Shown here in pieces: positions 18,940-28,204 of a stretch of 64,000 nucleotides of DNA. The notes beneath the pieces were generated by a model. The model had not been told where the DNA came from. It searched no databases and saw only the letters and a list, made by a program, of their open reading frames with translations. The position numbers and the translations under genes are program-made. Each line of letters begins with the position of its first letter. Position 1 is the stretch's first letter. This DNA comes from Ureibacillus xyleni (GTDB taxonomy: Bacteria > Bacillota > Bacilli > Bacillales_A > Planococcaceae), in the NCBI RefSeq assembly GCF_900217795.1, contig NZ_OBMQ01000001.1:673011-737010 (forward strand). Reading direction: 5' to 3'.

Positions 18940-20202
18940 TTGTTTTTAACGACAAAGATAGCTGAAGGTGTAAATCTTCATATAAGACAGACTACTCAAT
19001 TCAAGACTGTGAATTTTTCAATAAAATGGAGAGCTCCATTAACAGAAGAAAAAGCAGCAGAACGCGCAGTATTGTCAAACGTACTACACCATAGTAATGG
19101 TAAATATAAAAAATCAGCGCAGTTTCGCAGTTATTTAGATGATTTGTTTGGAACTGTTTTGTATTTTGATGCTTCAAAACGTGGAAACGAACATACGGTA
19201 TTATTAAATATCGAAACAGTAAACGATCAATATTTGGCTAAAAATAACGTATTAAATGACGTTTTGGACTTATTAAAAACGGTTGTTTTCGAACCAAATT
19301 TTGAAAATGGACAATTTGTATCTAGCATTGTTGAACGTGAAAAAGAAATGATTATTCAACGTATTCAATCAATTTTCGATGATAAAACACGTTATGCCCA
19401 AACTCGATTGACACAAATTATCCGTCCAAATCATCCTGCTTCAATTTCAGCAAATGGAACAATTGATACGGTAAAACAAGTCACACCTCAATCGTTAACG
19501 GAATGTTATAATTCCATGATTAATGAAGACCAAGTTGATATATACGTTGTAGGAGATATCGATGTAGAAGAAGTACAAAAAAAATTAATTCAAGTGTTAC
19601 AGTTTAAAGACCGCACACCAAAAAAACTTGAGAAACAAAACCAAGTCTCAAAACCAGAACAAGAATATACAAAAGAACAACAAGATATGAAACAAGGAAA
19701 ACTTCATATCGGTTTGAGCACCCCTGTATTATTTGGTGATGAAGATTTCCCGAAAATGCAAATATTTAATGGTGTCTTTGGCGGCTATGCCCATTCAAAA
19801 TTGTTTATGAATGTTCGAGAGCGTGAAAGTTTAGCTTATTACGCTTCAAGTTCGTATTCATCCCACTATGGCTTAATTTATGTTGTATCTGGTATTGAGC
19901 CAGCGAAAGAAAAGAAAGCAACGGATGTTATCTTTGAACAACTGGATGCTATTAAAAATGGAGAAATTTCAGATTTGGAATTAAATCAAACGAAAGCCAT
20001 GCTAACTAACCAACTAAAAGAGGCCCTTGATTTAGCAAGGGGACAAATTGATATATATGATCAATATAAAGATTTAGGGGAAACATTCTCAATAGACCTT
20101 TGGAAAGAACGTTGGGCAAATGTAACGAAGGAAGATGTGCAAGAAATGGCTTCTCAAATAGAGTTAGAAGCGATTTATTTCTTATCTGGGAAGGAGGCTT
20201 AA
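18940..20202 (+). CDS. ymfF: M16-family protein without zinc motif (YmfF)
   Basis: A 420-residue insulinase-family protein matching B. subtilis YmfF. It lacks the HxxEH zinc motif, so it is expected to be the non-catalytic partner of the M16 peptidase encoded next (YmfH). TTG at 18940 is chosen because AGGAGGA lies six bases upstream; the TTG/ATG pair at 18919/18922 would place the ribosome-binding site inside the coding region. First gene of a long co-directional run through recA. Confidence 0.87.
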   Translation: MFLTTKIAEGVNLHIRQTTQFKTVNFSIKWRAPLTEEKAAERAVLSNVLHHSNGKYKKSAQFRSYLDDLFGTVLYFDASKRGNEHTVLLNIETVNDQYLAKNNVLNDVLDLLKTVVFEPNFENGQFVSSIVEREKEMIIQRIQSIFDDKTRYAQTRLTQIIRPNHPASISANGTIDTVKQVTPQSLTECYNSMINEDQVDIYVVGDIDVEEVQKKLIQVLQFKDRTPKKLEKQNQVSKPEQEYTKEQQDMKQGKLHIGLSTPVLFGDEDFPKMQIFNGVFGGYAHSKLFMNVRERESLAYYASSSYSSHYGLIYVVSGIEPAKEKKATDVIFEQLDAIKNGEISDLELNQTKAMLTNQLKEALDLARGQIDIYDQYKDLGETFSIDLWKERWANVTKEDVQEMASQIELEAIYFLSGKEA

Positions 20203-20205
20203 GCC

Positions 20206-21501
20206 GTGAAAACGATTGAATTTAAACAATTAGATGAAACGTTATATTATAAAAAATTATCGAACGGATTAGATGTATACATTTTACCGAAAAAAGGATT
20301 TTCAAAAACATTTGTTACCTTTACTACAAAATATGGTTCGATTGATCGTACCTTTGTGCCTATTGGTGAAAGTGAAGCAATTACAGTACCAGATGGAATT
20401 GCCCACTTTTTAGAGCATAAAATGTTTGAGAAGGAAGATGGAGACGTTTTCCAACAATTTAGTGAAGCTGGTGCATCGGCAAACGCCTTTACTTCATTTA
20501 CCCGTACTGCATACCTATTTTCTGCAACAGACCAAATATATAAGAGTACGGAAACACTTTTAAATTTTGTCCAGGAACCTTATTTTACTGAAGAAACAGT
20601 AAATAAAGAAAAAGGAATTATCGGTCAAGAAATTACAATGTACGACGATCAACCGGATTGGCGTCTTTATTTCGGTGCAATCGAAAATATGTACCATACA
20701 CATCCTGTAAAAATTGATATTGCAGGAACAATTGAATCCATTGATAAAATTACAGCAGAGCATTTATATACTTGCTATAACACGTTCTACCATCCATCAA
20801 ATATGTTATTATTTGTTGTCGGTGCAATTGATCCTACTGAAATGATGGCATTTATTGAAGAAAATCAAAATAAAAAAGAATTCCCTGAACCAACACCTAT
20901 TGAACGTCACTTTGAAGAAGAACCAGTTGAAGTTGCTGTAAAAGAACGGGAACTTAAAATGGATGTTCAAAAACCAAAAGTTTATGTGGGTTTAAAGGCA
21001 AAGGATACGAATTTAAGTGGAGAGGAAATGTTAAAACACGAACTCTCTGTCCAAATAGCACTAGAATGCCTCTTTGGTCGAGCATCTGATTTCTATACAG
21101 AAGTATATGAAAACGGATTGATTGATGAATCATTTGCCTATGATTTCTCTTTAGAAAAAGGGTATGGTTTTGCTTTAATTGGTTCTGATTCAACGAGTCC
21201 AGATGAATTGGCACAACGCATAAAAGAAGAAATTAATAATGCAGAACAGTTATTATCGCAAGAAGCTATAGAAAGAGTAAAACGTAAAAAAATTGGTTAT
21301 TTCTTAAGAGCCTTAAATTCGATGGAATTCATAGCAAACCAATTTACACGATATAAATTTAACGACATGAACTTGTTTGATGCAGTTCCTGTAATTGAAA
21401 CAATCACTGTAGATGACGTTATAAATGCATTTAAAACAATCCAGGGCGAATCGCAACAAACATTATTTAAAATCTTACCTACAAGTGAGAAAGAAGCTTA
21501 A
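20206..21501 (+). CDS. ymfH: M16-family zinc metallopeptidase (YmfH)
   Basis: A 431-residue peptidase with the inverted zinc motif HFLEHKMFE (about residues 66-74) and downstream glutamates, so it is the active half of the YmfF/YmfH pair. GTG at 20206 follows AAGGAGG, three bases after the ymfF stop. The active plus inactive pair resembles the AlbE/AlbF and PqqF-type arrangements used for processing peptides; the substrate is unknown. Confidence 0.9.
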   Translation: MKTIEFKQLDETLYYKKLSNGLDVYILPKKGFSKTFVTFTTKYGSIDRTFVPIGESEAITVPDGIAHFLEHKMFEKEDGDVFQQFSEAGASANAFTSFTRTAYLFSATDQIYKSTETLLNFVQEPYFTEETVNKEKGIIGQEITMYDDQPDWRLYFGAIENMYHTHPVKIDIAGTIESIDKITAEHLYTCYNTFYHPSNMLLFVVGAIDPTEMMAFIEENQNKKEFPEPTPIERHFEEEPVEVAVKERELKMDVQKPKVYVGLKAKDTNLSGEEMLKHELSVQIALECLFGRASDFYTEVYENGLIDESFAYDFSLEKGYGFALIGSDSTSPDELAQRIKEEINNAEQLLSQEAIERVKRKKIGYFLRALNSMEFIANQFTRYKFNDMNLFDAVPVIETITVDDVINAFKTIQGESQQTLFKILPTSEKEA

Positions 21502-22230
21502 ATGAAGAAATTTGCCCTTGTAATGGGTGCTTCTGGTGCAATAGGTAGTGCAATAGTTAAGCGACTAGCAGATAGAGGTTGGTCGCTCTATTTGCATTTT
21601 AACTACAACCAATCAAAGGTAAATGAATTGCAAATAGAGTTGTCTGCAAAATATAAAGAGCAAGAGTTTTTAATTGTTCAAGCAGATTTTTCTTTAGAAA
21701 ACGCGGCAGAACAACTTGCTGTTCAACTTTATTCATTACAAGCCGTTGTGTTTGCAGGGGGCCATGCTTATTATGGTCTAATTGAAGATACTCCCGTGAA
21801 AGAAATGGATAAATTATGGAAAGTACATGTTCAAAACCCAATGCGTTTACTTGCGTTAGTCTCAAGTAAACTTCGAGCAAACGAGGTAAGCTATGTGCTA
21901 TTCATTGGCTCTATTTGGGGTGAAACAGGTGCTGCTTATGAGACAGTTTATAGTGCTGTAAAAGGTGCTCAACATGCATTCGTAAAATCCTATGCAAAAG
22001 AAGTCGCCTATAATCATATACTGGTTAATGCAATAGCCCCTGGATTAATTGAAACAAAGATGAACGAACATCTATCAAGTGACGAACAACTTCAACTTCA
22101 AAACGATATTCCATTAGGTAGGGCTGGAAGTATTGAAGATGTTGCAAATTTAGTTGCTTTCTATTTAAGTGGTGAAGCAAATTATATAACGGGACAAATT
22201 ATTCGAATTAACGGTGGATGGTACATATAA
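21502..22230 (+). CDS. ymfI: Short-chain dehydrogenase/reductase (YmfI, FabG-like)
   Basis: A 242-residue SDR oxidoreductase. It has the cofactor motif GASGAIGSAI at the N-terminus, catalytic Ser in FIGSIWGE and YSAVK, and the C-terminal INGGW typical of FabG-like enzymes. ATG at 21502 directly abuts the ymfH stop codon. In B. subtilis ymfI occupies the same place. The physiological substrate is unknown. Confidence 0.9.
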   Translation: MKKFALVMGASGAIGSAIVKRLADRGWSLYLHFNYNQSKVNELQIELSAKYKEQEFLIVQADFSLENAAEQLAVQLYSLQAVVFAGGHAYYGLIEDTPVKEMDKLWKVHVQNPMRLLALVSSKLRANEVSYVLFIGSIWGETGAAYETVYSAVKGAQHAFVKSYAKEVAYNHILVNAIAPGLIETKMNEHLSSDEQLQLQNDIPLGRAGSIEDVANLVAFYLSGEANYITGQIIRINGGWYI

Positions 22231-22273
22231 TCTCGGAAGCTGCACATAATAAAGTGCAAAGGAGGAGATTACA

Positions 22274-22528
22274 ATGTTATTAGAAAACTGGGAAAAATGG
22301 ACATCATTCTTAGGTCAACAAGTTGAAGAAGCAAAAGAACACGGAATGAGTAAAAAAGTGATTGAAAAAACAGCTGTTCAAATTGGTGACTATTTAGCTA
22401 AAAATGTTGATCCAAAAAACGAACAAGAGCGTGTACTTTCCGATTTATGGGGAGTTGCGGATAGCGAAGAAAAACATGCGCTTGCAAACTGTGTTATAAA
22501 ACTTGTACAAAAAAATCGCGTACAATAA
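22274..22528 (+). CDS. ymfJ: DUF3243 family protein (YmfJ)
   Basis: A small acidic cytoplasmic protein of 84 residues (LENWEKWTSFLGQQVEEAKE; KNEQERVLSDLWGVADSEE) matching B. subtilis YmfJ in length and sequence. No function is known. ATG at 22274 follows AAAGGAGGAG. It is followed by a structured, non-coding stretch with a terminator-like hairpin. Confidence 0.9.
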   Translation: MLLENWEKWTSFLGQQVEEAKEHGMSKKVIEKTAVQIGDYLAKNVDPKNEQERVLSDLWGVADSEEKHALANCVIKLVQKNRVQ

Positions 22529-22545
22529 TACACAGATTTCGTGGG

Positions 22546-22584
22546 GCGTCCCTACTATTGCCAACTAGCAATGGGTAAGGACGC
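22546..22584 (+). ncRNA. Candidate structured leader/small RNA hairpin
   Basis: An imperfect stem of about 15 pairs: GCGTCC with GGACGC at the base, then TAC/GTA-type pairs and ATTGC/GCAAT at the top, with one mismatch and one bulged G, loop CAACTA. There is no T run directly after it, and a separate terminator-like stem follows at 22605, so together they resemble a short RNA or a regulated leader. No known family was recognised. Confidence 0.35.
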
Positions 22585-22604
22585 TTATCACGAATATTAC
22601 TCTG

Positions 22605-22625
22605 GGAGGCTTGTCCTCCTTTTTC
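22605..22625 (+). terminator. Terminator after ymfJ
   Basis: GGAGG and CCTCC around a short loop, followed by TTTTTCTT. It lies in the 310-base gap 22529-22838. The rest of that gap (22626-22838) is AT-rich, with only the ymfK ribosome-binding site recognised. Confidence 0.55.
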
Positions 22626-22838
22626 TTCTATCCTTCTTTAGTGGTAAATTTAGTTATTCATCATTTTTCGACAAAAACATTTCCTTTTTCTCTTTTTTTT
22701 ACCGGTATTTTAGAGTTTGTAATAAATTTTTATAAAATGGAAGAAAATCGCATGTTTCTAACTTTTCAATACATATAAAATCCGCTATGATGAAACTTAT
22801 AAAAGAAATAATCGTTTCGTTTAATGGAGGGCGGTTTC

Positions 22839-23636
22839 ATGGGTGAATGGTATTTTGAATATGAGATTCAAGTAAATCGTCCAGGTTTATTAGGTGATAT
22901 AGCCTCCTTACTCGGTATGTTACGAGTAAATATTGTTTCAATTAATGGTATTGATGAAGGACGCCGTGGAATGCTATTAAAAGCAGAGAAGCAAGAATCC
23001 ATCGAGCGTTTCATGTCAATCGTTTCAACCATGGAAAATATACATGTAACCAAATTCCGTGTACCAAAAGTTCGGGATCGTCTAGCTGTAAGGCATGGTC
23101 GCTATATTACACGGGATGCAGACGAGAAAAATACATTCCGATTTGTCCGTGATGAACTAGGAATACTTGTTGATTTCATGGCAGAATTATTTAAAAAAGA
23201 AGGCAATAAATTAATTGGTATCCGTGGCATGCCTCGTGTAGGTAAAACAGAATCCGTTGTTGCTGCAAGTGTATGTGCCAATAAAAAATGGATTTTTCTT
23301 TCCTCAACAATGATTAAACAAACAGTTCGCAATCAGTTACTTGGTGATGAATTTAATCATAATAATCTTTTTATACTAGATGGTGCAGTAACACGAAGAA
23401 CATCAGACGAACGACACCAACAACTAGTTAGAGAAATTATGCGGTTACCAGCTACAAAAGTAGTAGAGCATCCAGATTTGTTTGTTCAACATTCAGAATA
23501 TAAAATTGAAGATTTCGATTACATTATTGAGCTGCGTCACCATCCAGACGAAGTGATTACGTATGAGATAATTGAAAAAAATGAGATGATGTCACAGAAT
23601 GACCAATTTGGTGGTTTTGGTGGATTTAATTTTTAG
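22839..23636 (+). CDS. ymfK: DUF3388 family protein (YmfK)
   Basis: 265 residues, colinear with B. subtilis YmfK. An N-terminal ACT-like stretch (YEIQVNRPGLLGDIASLLGM, about 8-27) suggests ligand sensing. A central GIRGMPRVGKTESVVAA contains a P-loop-like GMPRVGKTES, so nucleotide binding is plausible. Function is unknown. ATG at 22839 follows GGAGGGCGG; the ATG at 22824 would place that site inside the gene. It precedes rodZ as in B. subtilis. Confidence 0.89.
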   Translation: MGEWYFEYEIQVNRPGLLGDIASLLGMLRVNIVSINGIDEGRRGMLLKAEKQESIERFMSIVSTMENIHVTKFRVPKVRDRLAVRHGRYITRDADEKNTFRFVRDELGILVDFMAELFKKEGNKLIGIRGMPRVGKTESVVAASVCANKKWIFLSSTMIKQTVRNQLLGDEFNHNNLFILDGAVTRRTSDERHQQLVREIMRLPATKVVEHPDLFVQHSEYKIEDFDYIIELRHHPDEVITYEIIEKNEMMSQNDQFGGFGGFNF

Positions 23637-23662
23637 TAATTTAGAAAAAGTAGGTGTTATTG

Positions 23663-24535
23663 TTGACAGAACTCGGTACTCGCCTTAAAGAAGCGAGGTT
23701 ATCAAAAGGATATAGTTTGGATGACTTACAAGATATTACGAAAATTCAAAAACGATATCTTGTAGGGATAGAAGAAGGAAATTATTCAATTATGCCTGGG
23801 TCGTTTTACGTTCGGGCGTTTATTAAACAATATGCAGAGGCTGTAGGGTTAGACGCAGATGAAATCTTAGAAGAATTTAAAAAGGAGCTTCCAAATCAAC
23901 CAACAGAAGAGGTTGCTCAATCGATTTCACAAAGTCCTACCCGCAGAAAGCTTAATACAAGATCAACAAATCGTTTATTAGAAACAATGCCAAAGATTAT
24001 CGTTGCTCTGTTTATTGTTGTGATTATACTGGCCATTTGGTTTTTAAATCAGCAAAAAGTTTCAAATACGCCAGATGATTTAGAAGATGACGTTTCCGAG
24101 GTGGAATATGATAAATCGCCTACTCCAGTAAAACCTGTTGAAGATGAAGCAACAACAGACGAGGAAGATACAGAAGCACCAGTTGAAGAAGATGTAGAAG
24201 AAGAACCTGTTGTCACTCAAACAATTACAGCTGGTGAGGTAAGTGGCGAAACAACTAACTATACTTTATCTGGAACGGATACGATGAATATTCGAATTGA
24301 AGTATCTGGAGAAACATGGGTAGGAATCCGCAACGCTAATGGTCAAGAGCAAGTGGATGATCGAGTTTATAACGCAGGTGAAGTAGTAAATCATGATTCA
24401 ACTACAAACGCCTATGCTCGTATAAGACTTGGCAATTCAAAAAATGCAAAAGTTTTTGTAAATGACGAACAAGTTCAACTCGTTCAGGATATAACTACAC
24501 AAAATATTATCATTACATTACAACAAGAACAGTAG
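23663..24535 (+). CDS. rodZ: Cell-shape protein RodZ (YmfM)
   Basis: A bitopic morphogenesis protein that links MreB to the elongation machinery. About 290 residues: cytoplasmic RodZ-type helix-turn-helix (residues 5-75; QKRYLVGIEEGNYSIMPG), one membrane helix (IIVALFIVVIILAIWFL, about 112-130), an acidic extracytoplasmic linker and a C-terminal DUF4115 beta domain. TTG at 23663 is chosen from three nearby candidates (23654, 23660, 23663) by distance to AGTAGGTG. The acidic linker is lower in complexity than its neighbours. Confidence 0.87.
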   Translation: MTELGTRLKEARLSKGYSLDDLQDITKIQKRYLVGIEEGNYSIMPGSFYVRAFIKQYAEAVGLDADEILEEFKKELPNQPTEEVAQSISQSPTRRKLNTRSTNRLLETMPKIIVALFIVVIILAIWFLNQQKVSNTPDDLEDDVSEVEYDKSPTPVKPVEDEATTDEEDTEAPVEEDVEEEPVVTQTITAGEVSGETTNYTLSGTDTMNIRIEVSGETWVGIRNANGQEQVDDRVYNAGEVVNHDSTTNAYARIRLGNSKNAKVFVNDEQVQLVQDITTQNIIITLQQEQ

Positions 24536-24558
24536 TCATCTCCTAAGATGGCTATTTT
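24533..24558 (+). terminator. Weak hairpin between rodZ and pgsA
   Basis: TAGTCATCT pairs with AGATGGCTA around a four-base loop, followed by TTTTC. Short and with a weak T run, so it probably attenuates rather than ends transcription into pgsA. Confidence 0.4.
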
Positions 24559-24581
24559 CTTTCGAATGAAAGGTGTTTAAA

Positions 24582-25160
24582 ATGAATTTACCGAATAAGA
24601 TTACAATCTCTAGAATATGTTTAATACCATTATTTGTGATTGTAATACTATTTGATTTTGGTTGGGGAACAATGAAGTTATTTGGAGCAGAAATGCCTGT
24701 CAATCACTTTGTTGCGGCGATGATCTTTATCATTGCCTCAACAACAGATTGGGTAGATGGCTATTATGCGCGGAAATACAATCTAGTTACTACTTTAGGG
24801 AAATTTCTTGATCCATTAGCAGATAAATTACTTGTAAGTGCTGCATTTATTGTACTTGTTGAATTAGGGATGGCGCCATCCTGGATAATCATTATCATTT
24901 TAAGTAGAGAATTTGCCGTTACTGGTTTACGTGCAATATTAGCTGGCGAAGGAGAAATTGTTGCAGCAAGTCAATTAGGAAAAATAAAAACATGGGCACA
25001 AATTGTCGCAATTTCCGCATTATTATTACACAATATTATTTTCGAATTATTTAACATTCCATTTGATATGATTGCGCTTTATGTTGCATTAATTTTTACA
25101 ATCTGGTCTGGTTGGGAATATTTCTATTTAAACCGTCGTGTGTTTGTCAACTCAAAATAA
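24582..25160 (+). CDS. pgsA: CDP-diacylglycerol-glycerol-3-phosphate 3-phosphatidyltransferase
   Basis: Membrane enzyme that makes phosphatidylglycerol phosphate. 192 residues, near the usual length. The CDP-alcohol phosphotransferase motif is visible as DGYYAR, then G and two D residues (LGKFLDPLADK), at about residues 62-85. Five to six hydrophobic helices. ATG at 24582 follows AAAGGTG. It sits in the usual place between rodZ and cinA. Confidence 0.94.
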   Translation: MNLPNKITISRICLIPLFVIVILFDFGWGTMKLFGAEMPVNHFVAAMIFIIASTTDWVDGYYARKYNLVTTLGKFLDPLADKLLVSAAFIVLVELGMAPSWIIIIILSREFAVTGLRAILAGEGEIVAASQLGKIKTWAQIVAISALLLHNIIFELFNIPFDMIALYVALIFTIWSGWEYFYLNRRVFVNSK

Positions 25161-25173
25161 GTGAGGTTAGAAA

Positions 25174-26430
25174 ATGAATGCTGAAATTATAGCGGTTGGC
25201 TCAGAGTTATTATTAGGACAAATTACCAATACCAATGCGAAGTTTATCTCGAATCAATTATCTGAATTAGGGATAAACGTTTACTATCATACGGTTGTTG
25301 GTGATAATGCCCAAAGGTTGAAGTCTGCAATTCAAATGGCTGAATCACGAGCGGATTTAATCATTTTTTCAGGTGGGCTTGGACCAACAAAAGATGATTT
25401 AACTAAAGAAACCATTGCAAGTCATTTAGGATTACCTTTAACATTCGATGATACGGCATTGTCATATATCGAAGAGTTTTTCGCAAAAATAGGAAAACCA
25501 ATGACCGAAAATAATCGTAAACAAGCTCTTATACTTGATGGAAGTGAAGTGTTAGCGAACCATCATGGAATGGCACCAGGTATGTTACTAGAAAAAAATA
25601 AACATACATATATCTTATTACCTGGTCCTCCGAAAGAACTTGAACCAATGTTTCAATACGAAGCAAAACCTAAACTTATTGCTAGACTTAATACAGAAAG
25701 TGTCATCATCTCCCATGTGTTACGATTTTATGGAATCGGTGAGGCAGAATTAGAACATACAATACAACATATTTTAGATAGTCAAACAAACCCGACGATA
25801 GCGCCCCTTGCTTCTGATGGTGAAGTAACTTTAAGAATTACAGCAAAATCAAACAATGAGCAGGTTGCATGGGATTTAATTAAATCCAAAGAAGCTGAGA
25901 TTTTATCGATTGTAGGGGAATTTCATTACGGCAATAACGATGACTCATTAGCATCGAAACTAGTCGAAATGCTCTTACATAATAAACTGACAATTTCAGC
26001 TGCAGAAAGTTTAACAGCAGGTTTATTCCAATCCGAACTAGCTGAAATTTCTGGTGTGAGTGGCACTCTAGTAGGTGGCGTTGTAACGTACACTGAAGAT
26101 GCAAAAATAAATCAACTTGGTATCGAGAAAACTTTGTTAGATCAATATGGAGTAGTAAGTCAGCAATGTGCAGCAGAAATGGCAGTAAAGGTACGAGAAA
26201 AGTTCGGCACAGATATTGGTGTTGGTTTAACTGGTGCTGCTGGACCCGAACCTCATGATGGTCAACCTGCCGGAACGATTTGGATTGGCTTTAGCATTAA
26301 AGGATTTGAACCTATTACACGCCAATTAAAACTATCAGGAATGCGCAATACAAACCGATTAAGAGCTGTAAAATTAGCATTCAGTTATTTAATGCGCCTG
26401 TTAGCTGAAAAAGGTTACGAAAAAAAATAA
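25174..26430 (+). CDS. cinA: CinA-like competence/damage-inducible protein
   Basis: A 418-residue protein with an N-terminal MoCF-type domain (IIFSGGLGPTKDDLTKE) and a C-terminal CinA/PncC domain (ISAAESLTAGLFQSELAEISG ... GLTGAAGPEPHDGQPAGT), associated with pyrophosphatase and NMN deamidase activities in relatives. ATG at 25174 lies behind GTGAGGT. It precedes recA as in many Firmicutes, but is separated from it by a long hairpin. Confidence 0.93.
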   Translation: MNAEIIAVGSELLLGQITNTNAKFISNQLSELGINVYYHTVVGDNAQRLKSAIQMAESRADLIIFSGGLGPTKDDLTKETIASHLGLPLTFDDTALSYIEEFFAKIGKPMTENNRKQALILDGSEVLANHHGMAPGMLLEKNKHTYILLPGPPKELEPMFQYEAKPKLIARLNTESVIISHVLRFYGIGEAELEHTIQHILDSQTNPTIAPLASDGEVTLRITAKSNNEQVAWDLIKSKEAEILSIVGEFHYGNNDDSLASKLVEMLLHNKLTISAAESLTAGLFQSELAEISGVSGTLVGGVVTYTEDAKINQLGIEKTLLDQYGVVSQQCAAEMAVKVREKFGTDIGVGLTGAAGPEPHDGQPAGTIWIGFSIKGFEPITRQLKLSGMRNTNRLRAVKLAFSYLMRLLAEKGYEKK

Positions 26431-26441
26431 CGGGTATACGT

Positions 26442-26505
26442 CACACGAGCAACCTAATCTTATTGGCTTACAAAAGCTATAAGGGTCTGGTTGCTTGTGC
26501 TTTTT
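26442..26505 (+). terminator. Terminator after cinA
   Basis: Long hairpin: AGCAACC and GGTTGCT form the base and a partly paired interior ends in an ACAA loop, followed by TTTTT. It separates cinA from the SOS-controlled recA promoter. Confidence 0.7.
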
Positions 26506-26613
26506 AAATCCTGATGAAGGATAGAATTCCAGAATATAATATTCATTATTAATGTTTAACTTTCAAAATTTGAGTTATAATAAATAGCTCGAATTTTTAT
26601 TTTGGCTAAAAAA

Positions 26614-26627
26614 CGAAAATATGTTCG
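26614..26627. promoter_or_regulatory. LexA box upstream of recA
   Basis: CGAAAATATGTTCG matches the Bacillus-type SOS box CGAACNNNNGTTCG except for one base (A for C at position 5). It lies eight bases before the recA -35 hexamer. Confidence 0.8.
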
Positions 26628-26635
26628 CTTTTTTC

Positions 26636-26664
26636 TTGAAACTTGTCTCAAAAAGAAGTATAGT
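26636..26664 (+). promoter_or_regulatory. SigmaA promoter of recA
   Basis: TTGAAA (26636-26641), a 17-base spacer and TATAGT (26659-26664), just downstream of the LexA box and about 50 bases before the recA start. Confidence 0.75.
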
Positions 26665-26719
26665 AGAGACATAAGAAAAAGAGAGAGAAATACACGTGTT
26701 CTATAAGGAGGAAATCTTT

Positions 26720-27784
26720 TTGAGTGATCGTAAAGCTGCCTTAGATATGGCGTTAAAACAAATTGAAAAACAATTCGGTAAAGGTTCCATTATGAAACTT
26801 GGAGAGCAATCTGACCGCCAAATTTCAACAACATCAAGTGGTTCGTTAGCGCTTGATGCTGCACTAGGCGTAGGTGGCTATCCACGTGGTCGTATAATTG
26901 AAATTTATGGACCAGAGTCATCTGGTAAAACAACTGTTGCTCTACATGCAATTGCAGAGGTTCAAGCAAAGGGTGGTCAAGCTGCCTTTATCGATGCTGA
27001 ACATGCTCTTGATCCTGTCTATGCTCAAAAATTAGGCGTTAACATTGATGAACTTTTACTTTCTCAACCAGATACAGGTGAGCAAGCATTAGAAATCGCC
27101 GAAGCCCTTGTTCGAAGTGGTGCAATTGATATTATTGTAATTGACTCAGTTGCTGCCCTTGTACCAAAAGCTGAAATTGAAGGCGAGATGGGTGACTCTC
27201 ATATGGGATTACAAGCTCGTTTAATGTCACAAGCGCTTCGTAAATTATCAGGTATTATTAATAAATCAAATACTCTAGCAATCTTTATTAACCAAGTCCG
27301 TGAAAAAATTGGTGTCATGTTTGGAAACCCTGAAACAACAACTGGTGGTCGTGCATTAAAATTCTACGCTTCTATCCGTCTTGAAGTTCGCCGTGCCGAA
27401 ACAATTAAGCAAGGTACTGAAATGGTGGGGAACAAAACAAAAATTAAAGTTGTAAAAAATAAAGTTGCACCACCATTCCGTACTGCAGAAGTTGATATTA
27501 TGTTCGGTGAAGGGATTTCAAAAGAAGGAGAAATTGTTGACTTAGGTGCAGAACTAGATATTATCCAAAAAAGTGGTTCTTGGTATGCATATGGGGACGA
27601 ACGAATTGGACAAGGTCGAGAAAATGCAAAGCAATTCCTAAAGGCAAATCCTGAAATTCGTGAGCAAATTTCTAATAAAATCCGTGAATCTTATGGTTTA
27701 GCTGCAGCATCATATACAATTGGTGCACATGATGAAGATGAAGAGATGGATGAAGAATTAGCATTATTGTTAGAAGAAGAATAA
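26720..27784 (+). CDS. recA: Recombinase RecA
   Basis: Homologous recombination and SOS co-protease, 354 residues. Walker A GPESSGKT (64-71), Walker [15 protein letters not shown], and the [12 protein letters not shown] and INQVREKIG stretches are intact. Acidic C-terminal tail ([17 protein letters not shown]). TTG at 26720 is chosen: AAGGAGGAAA lies six bases upstream and the family begins [15 protein letters not shown]; the earlier in-frame GTG at 26696 would include the ribosome-binding site. Controlled by the LexA box and promoter listed separately. Confidence 0.97.
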   Translation: MSDRKAALDMALKQIEKQFGKGSIMKLGEQSDRQISTTSSGSLALDAALGVGGYPRGRIIEIYGPESSGKTTVALHAIAEVQAKGGQAAFIDAEHALDPVYAQKLGVNIDELLLSQPDTGEQALEIAEALVRSGAIDIIVIDSVAALVPKAEIEGEMGDSHMGLQARLMSQALRKLSGIINKSNTLAIFINQVREKIGVMFGNPETTTGGRALKFYASIRLEVRRAETIKQGTEMVGNKTKIKVVKNKVAPPFRTAEVDIMFGEGISKEGEIVDLGAELDIIQKSGSWYAYGDERIGQGRENAKQFLKANPEIREQISNKIRESYGLAAASYTIGAHDEDEEMDEELALLLEEE

Positions 27785-27792
27785 TTACTATG

Positions 27793-27834
27793 CGTTTACT
27801 CTTAAAACAATTGTTTAAGGGTAGACGTTTTTTT
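27793..27834 (+). terminator. Terminator after recA
   Basis: CGTTTACTCTTAAA pairs with TTTAAGGGTAGACG, followed by seven T. An 11-base piece of the right arm (TAAGGGTAGAC) recurs at 27867-27877. Confidence 0.8.
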
Positions 27835-28057
27835 ATCTAATAAACCAGCTTCTGCTTAAGACTTTATAAGGGTAGACATTTAATTCACTAATTTATGGAA
27901 AAGTAAAAATAGTAAACAATATTGCCCTAAGGATTATCCATTTTTGAATAGTTTTCACAATATTTGCCTAAAATAATAAGAAATCAAAATAATGATTTAA
28001 TAGGATAAAGAACATATAAAATATATGTATAAAAAACTTCTTAAGTAGTGGGAATCC
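27835..28057. other. AT-rich intergenic stretch upstream of rny
   Basis: No reading frame, tRNA-like fold or strong hairpin was recognised between the recA terminator and the rny promoter. In B. subtilis pbpX lies in this position; no trace of it is seen. Confidence 0.6.
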
Positions 28058-28086
28058 TTGACATACCTAGTATGGAGCTATACAAT
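28058..28086 (+). promoter_or_regulatory. Consensus SigmaA promoter of rny
   Basis: Perfect TTGACA (28058-28063), a 17-base spacer and TACAAT (28081-28086). An inverted repeat TATACAA/TTGTATA (28079-28098, six-base spacer) covers the -10 and expected start. The leader to rny is about 110 bases. Confidence 0.75.
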
Positions 28087-28204
28087 AAAAGTTGTATAAT
28101 TTCTAAATTGCGAAATGAAATAGGCAGTATGTTGAAAAATTAAATAAATATCAATGTATGAGCCGACTGAAAATGAAACGAATATAGCAAGAGGAGGTGT
28201 TCGA

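Noticed and set aside
22541-22735. 64-codon open frame after ymfJ
   Set aside because: It lacks a ribosome-binding site, crosses two hairpins and reads as low-complexity Phe/Ser-rich peptide in its second half.
27816-27877. 11-base direct repeat TAAGGGTAGAC after recA
   Set aside because: Only two copies, one being a terminator arm; no larger structure was found.
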